From positions 1-13,487 of the forward strand of contig JALTEW010000020.1 of NCBI GenBank assembly GCA_027073795.1: a stretch of DNA of 13,487 bases, given 5' to 3'. Origin of the DNA: a bacterium (GTDB taxonomy: Bacteria; Desulfobacterota; S145-22). The notes beneath the pieces were generated by a model, which saw only the letters and a program-made list of their open reading frames with translations, ran no database searches and was not told the DNA's origin. Numbering within the stretch: the first letter of the stretch is position 1; each line of letters starts with the position of its first letter. Shown here piece after piece: positions 6,560 through 12,914 of the stretch. A program made the position numbers and the translations under genes.

Positions 6560-8221
6560 GTGAGCTTTCCCTCACTCGGTCCAGCTAACGAAATTTTTTC
6601 CATCAGTTTGCTCTTGATCGCGGGATTCGCGGGAGGGAAGCTCGCGAACATCTTAAAACTCCCTGCCATCACGGGAAACATCGTTGCGGGGATTCTCATA
6701 GGTCCTTTCGGGTTCCACCTGCTGAGTTATCAGGCGGTAACGGTTGGCCTCAAACCCATCATGTCTTTTGCACTGGCATTTGTCGCATTCTCCATCGCAA
6801 CGCATATCGACATGAAAGAAGTAAAAGAAACGAATGGGCGAGCCTTTATCACTGGCGTCTCCGATGTGTTGGTAAGCTCTGCAGCCGTTACGTTTGTCCT
6901 TTATTTCTTTACACGTTCTCTCATTCTCTCCCTTCTTTTGGGGGTAATCTCAGGTGCCACCGCCCCCGCAACGATCCTCGCCGTTATCCGGGAAACCCGC
7001 TCTAAAGGCCCCATGACCGATCTGCTTCTTCCCCACGTAGCCATCAACAACCTGGCATGTGTAGCGTTGTTCGGGTTCGTTTTTGCCGGCCTCAAGGGAA
7101 CCATGGCGGGCAGGGCCAGCCTTGCATCAGCCTTGACCCATACGGCTCTCCTCTATTCTTTCATCTCCATCCTTATCGGCCTGGGGACAGGGATTGCCCT
7201 GAAGGTCCTTTTCCCCCGTTTTGAGCATGAAACCTCCATTTTGCCACTCATGCTGGTCAGCCTCCTTTTAGTTTCAGGTCTTTCAACCTTCCTCCATGTT
7301 TCTCCCCTGCTTTCAGCCATGGCCCTGGGATTTTTGATCCACAACCTCATCCAGCAGAAAGAGGCGGTTGACAAGGCCTTTTTCTCTCTGGAACCTGTTA
7401 TTTATACGGCCTTCTTTACCCTGGCCGGGACACATCTACAGCTTTCCCTGCTTCCAGCCGTGGGAACCGTGGGTGTTCTGTATATATTGTCGCGCTTCGC
7501 AGGAAAATGGCTGGGAACCTTCCTGAGTGGATGGGCCTGTGGCACCCCCGCTATCTTTCGTAACATTGCCGGGTTGACTCTGCTTCCCCAAGCCGGGATC
7601 GCACTCGGCCTGATTGTCCTGATCCAGGAAGAGGCCTGCTGCGCAAGGTTTTCCCCCACGGTAACAGCCATTGTGGTAGCAGCGGTTACCGTCCATGAAA
7701 TCATAGGGCCTATTTTGGCCAAGATTACCCTGAAAATAGCGGGTGAAGCGGGGAAAGACCTCCGTCCCGTCATGGGATTCCTTCTGCCTGAAGGGGTGTT
7801 TCTTAATCTTGAGTTTAACAATAAATGGGAAGCCATCCACCAACTGGTTGCCCATCTTTCATCAATTTACCATCTCTCCTCTGACCAGAAACAGGAATTT
7901 CTGGACTCTGTTATTGAGCGCGAGAACTCTCTAACCACGGGCATCGGCCATGGGCTGGCCATTCCCCACGGAGTCCTCGAAGGAAGCGGCCCCATCATGG
8001 GTGTGATGGGAATTTCAAAAAGTGGAGTTGACTTTGACTCCCTCGATGGGGGAAAAGCCCATATTATCCTTCTCACTGCTGTCCACAGAGACCAGCTTGC
8101 CTCCCACCTCGAAGTCTTGATGAAAATATCAAGGATGTTCAGCCAGGAGGGGCTTTTCCAGAAACTTCTTTCTGCGCCATCGAAAGAGAAGGTATATGAA
8201 ATTCTATATAATGAAGAATGA
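6560..8221 (+). CDS. CPA2-type cation/proton antiporter fused to a PTS EIIA (Fru/Ntr type) domain
   Basis: I place the start at GTG 6560, giving 553 aa. GGGAG at 6550-6554 is its ribosome site, trmH ends one base earlier, and the protein then begins right before the first membrane helix. An in-frame ATG at 6425 would add 45 residues lying inside trmH. Residues about 9-395 form a multi-helix membrane domain of Kef/Nap type, with SISLLLIAGFAGGKLA, LPAITGNIVAGILIGP and SGATAPATILAV. Residues about 408-553 match PTS EIIA type 2, with GIGHGLAIPHG holding the phosphorylatable histidine H470. The natural reading is Na+ or K+/H+ exchange at the inner membrane, gated by PTS phosphorylation. The sequence VAINNL (N163, N164) stands where I expect the usual Asp pair or Asn/Gln-Asp, so transport may differ. 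Confidence 0.82.
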   Translation: MSFPSLGPANEIFSISLLLIAGFAGGKLANILKLPAITGNIVAGILIGPFGFHLLSYQAVTVGLKPIMSFALAFVAFSIATHIDMKEVKETNGRAFITGVSDVLVSSAAVTFVLYFFTRSLILSLLLGVISGATAPATILAVIRETRSKGPMTDLLLPHVAINNLACVALFGFVFAGLKGTMAGRASLASALTHTALLYSFISILIGLGTGIALKVLFPRFEHETSILPLMLVSLLLVSGLSTFLHVSPLLSAMALGFLIHNLIQQKEAVDKAFFSLEPVIYTAFFTLAGTHLQLSLLPAVGTVGVLYILSRFAGKWLGTFLSGWACGTPAIFRNIAGLTLLPQAGIALGLIVLIQEEACCARFSPTVTAIVVAAVTVHEIIGPILAKITLKIAGEAGKDLRPVMGFLLPEGVFLNLEFNNKWEAIHQLVAHLSSIYHLSSDQKQEFLDSVIERENSLTTGIGHGLAIPHGVLEGSGPIMGVMGISKSGVDFDSLDGGKAHIILLTAVHRDQLASHLEVLMKISRMFSQEGLFQKLLSAPSKEKVYEILYNEE

Positions 8222-8405
8222 GGACAAAAACAGGCTCAAGGGAGAAGAAGGGAACAGGATCAATGCCGTGATGAGTGCGGCGGGGATGAACTTCACCAAG
8301 TTGCTGAGACACATTGCGGCAACTTTTTTGCGCCTGTTTTATGGTTGGGTCTTCCGGCTTCTATCTTCCTTTTGTACTTTGCAAAGAGCGATAAATTATC
8401 CCTGA
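8222..8405 (+). pseudogene. Relic of an IS5/IS4-type transposase C-terminus
   Basis: Right after the antiporter stop, the frame ending at TGA 8403-8405 encodes KNRLKGEEGNRINAVMSAAG, then MNFTKLLRHIAATFLRLF. This is the typical C-terminal tail of IS5-group transposases (LKG..GD.INA.M.AAGMNF.KLL). There is no start, no DDE catalytic core and no recognisable inverted terminal repeat. It is the only content seen in the 299-bp convergent gap 8222-8520, apart from the hairpin at 8298-8329 and a weak AT-rich dyad (8402-8408 with 8424-8430). It marks a past insertion, now largely deleted. Confidence 0.7.
8298..8329 (+). terminator. Possible terminator of the trmH-antiporter operon
   Basis: AAGTTGC (8298-8304) and GCAACTT (8319-8325) pair perfectly across a 14-nt loop, and the run of T continues to 8329. 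It is 77 bp after the antiporter stop and lies inside the transposase relic, so it may be a chance structure serving as a terminator. The large loop and modest GC lower confidence. Confidence 0.35.
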
Positions 8406-8520
8406 AAAGAGAAAAAAACGGGTTTTTCAGAATCGACTATCTTACTTTCTTGATCTTAACGGGAGGCAGTTGGTATTGTCAATCTTACCTGCCACCCAGT
8501 AACGGCTTGAATGAAGCTTT

Positions 8521-9330
8521 TCAGTCCTTTTTTCCCTTCAAAATTTCGAACCTTGCTTCCGGTTTTAAGGTTCCAATCAGGACGGACGTGATCCGCTGTG
8601 ATTCCGAGAGAACGATTTCCGCAATGCGCTTGCCCACCTTTAACAGCGACGTACTACCCGCCTGGTTCAAAAAGGGAATAATCGGCACTCCCTTCGGAAC
8701 ACCTTTGGTAATCCCCTCCGGGTGCGTGAAAAGGCGTGCTATCACCTTCTCCGTGATAGGTTGCCCTAAGGGGTGTCCTGTTAGCTTCGCAATCAAATGC
8801 GGCCGAAAGGCATGCGTCTCGTCAAGTGGCATGCCAAAGGCTGATAACCCCAGGATCGGAACCAACACGGTCGTCGATAGGGGGATAACTGGTTCATGGG
8901 CGTCCGGCGCCTTGATGGGAAGACGAAACGCCCCGTCCGCTTCATTCAGAATAATCCCTTCATTCATTTCATCAAAAAGGGCACCCACCGTTTCCGGCGG
9001 GATGCCATCCCATTTGTGATCCCCGTAAGGGCCCTTCACGGCCAAGCCGAGGGTGTGCGGCTCAAGACGGGCAAGGGCTTCTTCCAAGAACCGATCAGGG
9101 TCCTCTTCCGCCACGAACCAGTCTATGGGGACCGGAAAGGGGTTTTGGACCTTGGTGGTCGTCGTTAAAACGACGGGAGTTCCGTGAGATTTTAGTACGC
9201 TTCCGAAAACACCGAGAAAAGTGGTTTTCCCGCCGCCGCCCGTGAGGGAAATACACCCCTTTTTTGAGGGGAGAAGCAAATAAATCAGCTCTTTGAGTGT
9301 TAAGGCTTGGTCAGAAACGAGCCGTTCCAT
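8521..9330 (-). CDS. yqeC: YqeC family protein, selenium-dependent molybdenum hydroxylase accessory protein
   Basis: The 269-aa cytoplasmic protein has a P-loop-like SLTGGGGKTTFL near the start (28-39), TTTTKV (57-61) and the family signature NEADGAFRLPIKAPDAHEPV (129-148). YqeC occurs with YqeB in gene sets for selenium-dependent molybdenum hydroxylases (the EF2563 system in Enterococcus), where it is thought to help make or insert the labile selenium form of the molybdenum centre. Its biochemical reaction is not established as far as I know. The start ATG at 9330 has no visible ribosome site, and the gene is separated from yqeB by a repeat-like spacer. Either translation initiates unusually or the spacer is a late insertion. 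It is the last gene of the - strand block. Confidence 0.85.
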   Translation of the reverse strand: MERLVSDQALTLKELIYLLLPSKKGCISLTGGGGKTTFLGVFGSVLKSHGTPVVLTTTTKVQNPFPVPIDWFVAEEDPDRFLEEALARLEPHTLGLAVKGPYGDHKWDGIPPETVGALFDEMNEGIILNEADGAFRLPIKAPDAHEPVIPLSTTVLVPILGLSAFGMPLDETHAFRPHLIAKLTGHPLGQPITEKVIARLFTHPEGITKGVPKGVPIIPFLNQAGSTSLLKVGKRIAEIVLSESQRITSVLIGTLKPEARFEILKGKKD

Positions 9331-9340
9331 GGGTGTTTAA

Positions 9341-9429
9341 AGGGTGAAGTCTGAAGGATGAAAACTGAAGGGTGAAGCCAAAAAGTTCGAAGCTAAAAGC
9401 TCAAAAGTTCTATGTTTTGCCTTCAGTTT
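9341..9429. repeat. Degenerate spacer repeats between yqeB and yqeC
   Basis: The 173-bp gap 9331-9503 carries short repeated words: AGGGTGAAG at 9341-9349 and 9369-9377, CTGAAGG at 9351-9357 and 9365-9371, and AAAAGTTC at 9381-9388 and 9403-9410. A perfect 10-bp inverted pair, AAACTGAAGG (9362-9371) and CCTTCAGTTT (9420-9429), spans 48 nt. No supported ORF lies here, nor in the remaining 9430-9503. Confidence 0.7.
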
Positions 9430-9503
9430 GGGGTTTGGGACTAACAATGTCCGGGGCTCTGACCCTGAAATCCCTTTGCTCTTTGCCTTTTGCACTTCAG
9501 CCA

Positions 9504-10304
9504 TTATCGATTGAATCTTGCGAGAATGGCCTCAAGCACACCCCCGGCCACGGCCCGCGCCTTATCAGAGATGGTAAAACAGTTTATCCGCTGCCCCCTC
9601 GGATCCACATCTCCCGATTTCATCCCCTTGAATACCGTAACACCATCCGGTAGAATCCCCCTGAGGATACCGGATATCTGTGCGTGCATAGGAACTCCCC
9701 CCGCATAACCGGTCACCTCACCTGCCTCAATCATATCCCCAATCTTTTTTACCGCTCTGAAGGTGCCATCTGCCGGAGCGCGAAGCACCCGTTCCACCGT
9801 ATATCCCATCGTTTCCCCCGGTATGCCTGTATCGGGCTGCGCCGACCCCTTGATAATAACCCTTCCCAGATGATGCCCGCGATTCGTCTCGATGACACAA
9901 TCCACGTCCTCCCCGGCAGTAAAACCCGGCCCCAGCCCGATGACCAAAGGGGCAAAACCCTTGAACGTCCCGATATTCCGCTTTGCCAGGGCAGCATCCA
10001 CCACGACATCAAAGGCGATCTGCCGGCGGACCTTCAATTCGGGATCAACCAAAACGGCCATTTCTTTCCGATCCCATACCCGTTCAATTTCTGAAGGGTT
10101 CTCTAAACGAACTGCTTTAACACCCTCTACCTCCGTGTGGCCATTGAAAACCGCCTCAGAAAAACAGACGGCCCTCCGGATGGAAAGGGGGACAGCAATC
10201 TCCGTCATGAGGACAGAAAAGCGGCATTTGTAAAGTCGATAAGCCACGCCGCTCGCCATTTCCCCCGCACCACGTATCAGAATCTTCAGGTCAAGCGGCT
10301 TCAT
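9504..10304 (-). CDS. yqeB: YqeB family protein, selenium-dependent molybdenum hydroxylase accessory protein
   Basis: The protein is 266 aa from ATG 10304. That start overlaps the previous gene's TGA as ATGA, a classic coupled junction; a TTG five codons upstream is less likely. A Rossmann-like nucleotide site opens the protein (ILIRGAGEMASG, 8-19), followed by PLSIRRAVCFSEAV, VVDAALAKRN and GLGPGFTAGEDVDCVIETNRGHHLG, sequences I associate with the EF2563/YqeB family. YqeB is linked genetically to selenium-dependent molybdenum hydroxylases (xanthine and purine type) and is thought to assist cofactor maturation; the chemistry is unknown to me. It is cytoplasmic, with no membrane segments. Its position directly before yqeC supports the assignment. 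Confidence 0.87.
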   Translation of the reverse strand: MKPLDLKILIRGAGEMASGVAYRLYKCRFSVLMTEIAVPLSIRRAVCFSEAVFNGHTEVEGVKAVRLENPSEIERVWDRKEMAVLVDPELKVRRQIAFDVVVDAALAKRNIGTFKGFAPLVIGLGPGFTAGEDVDCVIETNRGHHLGRVIIKGSAQPDTGIPGETMGYTVERVLRAPADGTFRAVKKIGDMIEAGEVTGYAGGVPMHAQISGILRGILPDGVTVFKGMKSGDVDPRGQRINCFTISDKARAVAGGVLEAILARFNR

Positions 10305-11023
10305 CTTCCCAAGGGACAATAATGATTCAGGCCAAGCAACTTTGCCGCCCCGCTGATGGTGATACCATAAAAGACAGCCGGCTTATCGGTAATGAAGGCA
10401 TCAATGGTATCGTTAACCAGGGTGGTCCCCGTGGCGAAAATCAAATCACACCACGCGACAATCCCTTCATAGGCTTCCGGGGGCTCAATCACAACATTCG
10501 ATCTCTTCTGGTATATTTGATCCGGGTCCCGGTCACAGATACGAACCTCAAAATCCCGCGAAACAGCTTCGAGGAGACGCGGTTGATGGCCGATCATCCC
10601 CACCTTTACCGGGGAAAAGGGAATTAAAGCCGCCTTCAGGCTCGGTGCACACAATACCGGGTCCTTGTCCTTACAATGACAACTCTTGTCTATCACCTTC
10701 AGATACCGGAGAACGGCATTGACGGTTGCCACAAGCACGGCCCGATGATAATTCGAATCCCTGGAAAGGTTCAGGACATCTTCAAGGGTTCCCTCAAAGT
10801 TCCCCACCTGATCGGTATAGGCCTGTCCCGGCACCCCCTTGAAACGCGCCTCCATCATCCGCTCTTTTCCTTTCAAAAGGGGGTAATCATCGTGTTCCGG
10901 GCGCCCGATAGCCTCTTCGGCTGTCAGGGGACGTGCTACCACTGAAACAGGCTCCCTCAAAAAATCATGAGGAGTGATAACCTTCTCAAAGGCTTCAGCC
11001 ATTCTCGTGAGAATTATTCCCAT
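10301..11023 (-). CDS. DUF364 domain protein (putative heavy-metal chelation), cysteine-rich
   Basis: The 240-aa protein has a Rossmann-like C-terminal half: VGMIGHQPRLLEAVSRDFEV (141-160), then ICDRDPDQI, then CDLIFATGTTLVNDTIDAF (192-210), the part typical of DUF364 (Pfam name 'putative heavy-metal chelation'). The N-terminal half has GQAYTDQVGNFEGTLEDVL and a cysteine group C115-H-C117-x7-C125, plus C163, C192 and C236, possible metal ligands. It sits between the MoeA-like gene (3-bp gap) and yqeB (ATGA overlap), so it belongs to the molybdenum cofactor operon. I infer handling of a metal or metal-cofactor intermediate. The family has no proven reaction that I know of. The start is supported by GGAAGGGGG upstream of the ATG. 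Confidence 0.75.
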   Translation of the reverse strand: MGIILTRMAEAFEKVITPHDFLREPVSVVARPLTAEEAIGRPEHDDYPLLKGKERMMEARFKGVPGQAYTDQVGNFEGTLEDVLNLSRDSNYHRAVLVATVNAVLRYLKVIDKSCHCKDKDPVLCAPSLKAALIPFSPVKVGMIGHQPRLLEAVSRDFEVRICDRDPDQIYQKRSNVVIEPPEAYEGIVAWCDLIFATGTTLVNDTIDAFITDKPAVFYGITISGAAKLLGLNHYCPLGR

Positions 11024-11026
11024 TGT

Positions 11027-12052
11027 CTACGCCCCCTTCCCGAAAGGGCAAATAGGATAGGTGCATTTCTTACAGTTGAGGCACAACCCCCCATGTCCCA
11101 GGGCCACCACGTCCTCCCTGCCGATGGGATCACCTGCCATCGCCCTGGGGAGAAAGATATCGAGAACTGTGGTTGGAAAATAAAAAACAGCAGCGGGGAT
11201 TCCAAGAATCGGCACCCCATCGAGGTAGGCGCAGGCAAACATGGCACCGGGAAGAATTGGCGAACCATAAGAAACAACCTTTGCACCACTCTTTTCTATG
11301 CCTTCCAAGGTTACATCATCCGGGTCGACAGAAAGCCCACCGGTGGTAATGACGATTTCACATCCATCCTGCACCATCTTGGCAACGGTTTCCCCAATCA
11401 CGGCTGCATTATCCGGACAAACCGCGTGTGCAATAATCTCCCCTCCGAGGGCGGCAACCTTGGGGGTAAGAATTTCCATAGAACTATCGGGAACCCGACC
11501 CGAATAAACCTCTTCCCCCGTAACAACCACCCCTGCATTTCTACGAACGAAAGGAAGAATCCTAAGCAAAGGGGCTTGCCGCTTTACATCATCCAGAACG
11601 CCCTGGAATCGGCCTTCATCCATGGCTACGGGAATAATCCGGGTAGCAGCTACGGTCATCCCTTTCCGGCAAACGGTATGTTGATGAAGGGTGGAGCAGA
11701 TAATGTCACCCGTTTCGTTGATGGACTGCAACAGTCTCAAATTAATCTTTAGCAAGCCGGAACTCTTCGCTTTAAGATTGATGCGTCCCTCGCTAGGCCC
11801 CAGACGGTCAAATTCATCCCCTCCATAGGCATTTGCCAGCGCAATCGCCGCATCGTCTTCGTGAATATAGCCCTTGTCTGGATCAAGCACATAGACGTGG
11901 GCCTTCCCCATATCTTTAAGCAATGGAATATCCTCTTCCCTCAAAATATGGCCCCTTTTGAAAGCTGGCCCTTTACTCTTCCCAGGCACAATACGCGTCA
12001 TATCGTTGGCCAGAGGCTTCCCGATAGCCTCTTCAACAGGTAATTTCTTCAT
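11027..12052 (-). CDS. Molybdopterin-binding protein (MoeA/MoaB-like) with C-terminal four-cysteine motif
   Basis: The protein is 341 aa. Residues about 1-165 form a MoeA-like N-terminal part with VEEAIGKPLANDMTRI and RGHILREEDIPLL. Residues about 173-310 are a MoCF_biosynth domain with VVTGEEVYSGR, ITTGGLSVDPDDVT (235-248) and LGIPAAVFYFPTTVLDI. MoeA and Cnx1E insert molybdate into molybdopterin; this shorter form may bind the cofactor without the full MoeA reaction. The tail CLNCKKCTYPICPFGKG has C324, C327, C330 and C335 in C-x2-C-x2-C-x4-C spacing. It could carry an iron-sulfur cluster or zinc, and it is absent from classical MoeA. AAGGAAGG just before ATG 12052 sets the start. The 103-bp gap before it (12053-12155) shows no gene. 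It is followed 3 bp later by a DUF364 gene. Confidence 0.82.
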   Translation of the reverse strand: MKKLPVEEAIGKPLANDMTRIVPGKSKGPAFKRGHILREEDIPLLKDMGKAHVYVLDPDKGYIHEDDAAIALANAYGGDEFDRLGPSEGRINLKAKSSGLLKINLRLLQSINETGDIICSTLHQHTVCRKGMTVAATRIIPVAMDEGRFQGVLDDVKRQAPLLRILPFVRRNAGVVVTGEEVYSGRVPDSSMEILTPKVAALGGEIIAHAVCPDNAAVIGETVAKMVQDGCEIVITTGGLSVDPDDVTLEGIEKSGAKVVSYGSPILPGAMFACAYLDGVPILGIPAAVFYFPTTVLDIFLPRAMAGDPIGREDVVALGHGGLCLNCKKCTYPICPFGKGA

Positions 12053-12155
12053 CGTTTCCTTCCTTTTAGACTTTCAGCACCACCCGGAGAGATGTCACAG
12101 TCAGGTCTGATCCTGGCATGCCGAACCGTTTATACTGATTTCTTTTCCTGCGATT

Positions 12156-12914
12156 TTATAACGATTCCCTGCAAGAGACAACTATTTTCCTTGCCGCATC
12201 TCTCAGTCGCTGCGTCCCCCCTCCCTCGCTAATAATCTGTAACACCCTATCAGGCTTTACGATCTTCATTCCCGCCAAGACTGTCACACCATAATTTCCC
12301 ATAAGGTCAGGAACCATGGGGGTGGAGGGTCCAAGCATCACGACCTCCCTTGCCTGCTTCGTATGCGGGATAATCCCCTCAAAGGTACGATTAATCAAGG
12401 TCGTTGCGGAAAGAATGACCACAGAGCACAGGGGTAATTTCAGGGGAATTTTCTCAGGGGGATATAACCCTTCCCCCCGCGCGAGGTTTTTCTCAAAGAT
12501 GAAAAGCTCACACCCCGCTTTTTTAATGGTGGGGATCACGGGGGCAAAAAATCCTACCATGCCAACCCTCTCGCCGGGGAGAAGAGCAAGCAGGGAGAAA
12601 AAATCTTCTCCCCGGGAATCGGGCATCCTCTCCTGGATGAGGGCATTGAAGGTCGCCAGCCCAACGGCGGAAGAGATAACATCCCTTTCCCTCATAAGGC
12701 CAACTATCTGTTGGGCCGGTTTTCCGGAGAGTTCTCCTGCCATCTTCAGCGCGGTACAGGTATGGCCCGCCTCCTGACGAAATGTATAGGCAAGACCCAC
12801 GTCCCGCTCATCAACCTCTACAGCCGTATATCCCAATCCAATCCGCACATCTGTCACATTAAGGTCTCTGGACAACCTTTCTCCCATGGCACAGATTTCT
12901 TGCTCAATCCCCAC
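12156..12914 (-). CDS. DUF4213/DUF364 domain protein (putative heavy-metal chelation)
   Basis: The protein is 252 aa from GTG 12914. GGAAGGGGTGA upstream is its ribosome site, and the start overlaps the previous gene's stop by 11 bp. The N-terminal half (IGLGYTAVEVDERDVGLAYT, with TCTALKMAGELSG and SSAVGLATFNALIQ) matches DUF4213. The C-terminal half (VGMVGFFAPVIPTIKKAG, ILSATTLINRTFEGIIPHTK, VVMLGPSTPMVPDLM) matches DUF364. It is the full-length form of the family, while the other DUF364 protein at 10301-11023 has a different N-terminus. The two share the pattern VGMxG and a TTLxNxT loop, so the fold is the same. Being within a molybdenum hydroxylase maturation operon suggests a role with metal, cofactor or substrate handling. 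The function is unproven. Confidence 0.8.
   Translation of the reverse strand: MGIEQEICAMGERLSRDLNVTDVRIGLGYTAVEVDERDVGLAYTFRQEAGHTCTALKMAGELSGKPAQQIVGLMRERDVISSAVGLATFNALIQERMPDSRGEDFFSLLALLPGERVGMVGFFAPVIPTIKKAGCELFIFEKNLARGEGLYPPEKIPLKLPLCSVVILSATTLINRTFEGIIPHTKQAREVVMLGPSTPMVPDLMGNYGVTVLAGMKIVKPDRVLQIISEGGGTQRLRDAARKIVVSCRESL

Noticed and set aside
7402..7855. Two overlapping antisense frames of 139-144 aa within the antiporter
   Set aside because: They are basic and low in motif content, as expected for the complement of a membrane protein gene.
8402..8430. CTGAAAA/TTTTCAG dyad as terminator of the yqeC operon
   Set aside because: The stem is AT-rich and weak with no T-run after it on the - strand, so no terminator is claimed for that operon.
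8345..9019. 224-aa open frame on the + strand opposite yqeC
   Set aside because: Most of it is the complement of yqeC. Only its first part overlaps the transposase relic, in a different frame.
10305..10319. TTG start for yqeB, five codons upstream
   Set aside because: It has no ribosome site and is a rare start codon; ATG 10304 forms an ATGA overlap with the preceding stop.
10967..11752. 261-aa open frame on the + strand opposite the MoeA-like gene
   Set aside because: It is antisense to a clear molybdopterin-binding protein, its composition looks like a shadow frame, and it has no recognisable motif.
12053..12155. Riboswitch (for example a molybdenum cofactor element) in the 103-bp gap before the MoeA-like gene
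   Set aside because: I see only a short TCAGGTCTGA palindrome and no multi-stem architecture, and the gap is inside an operon.
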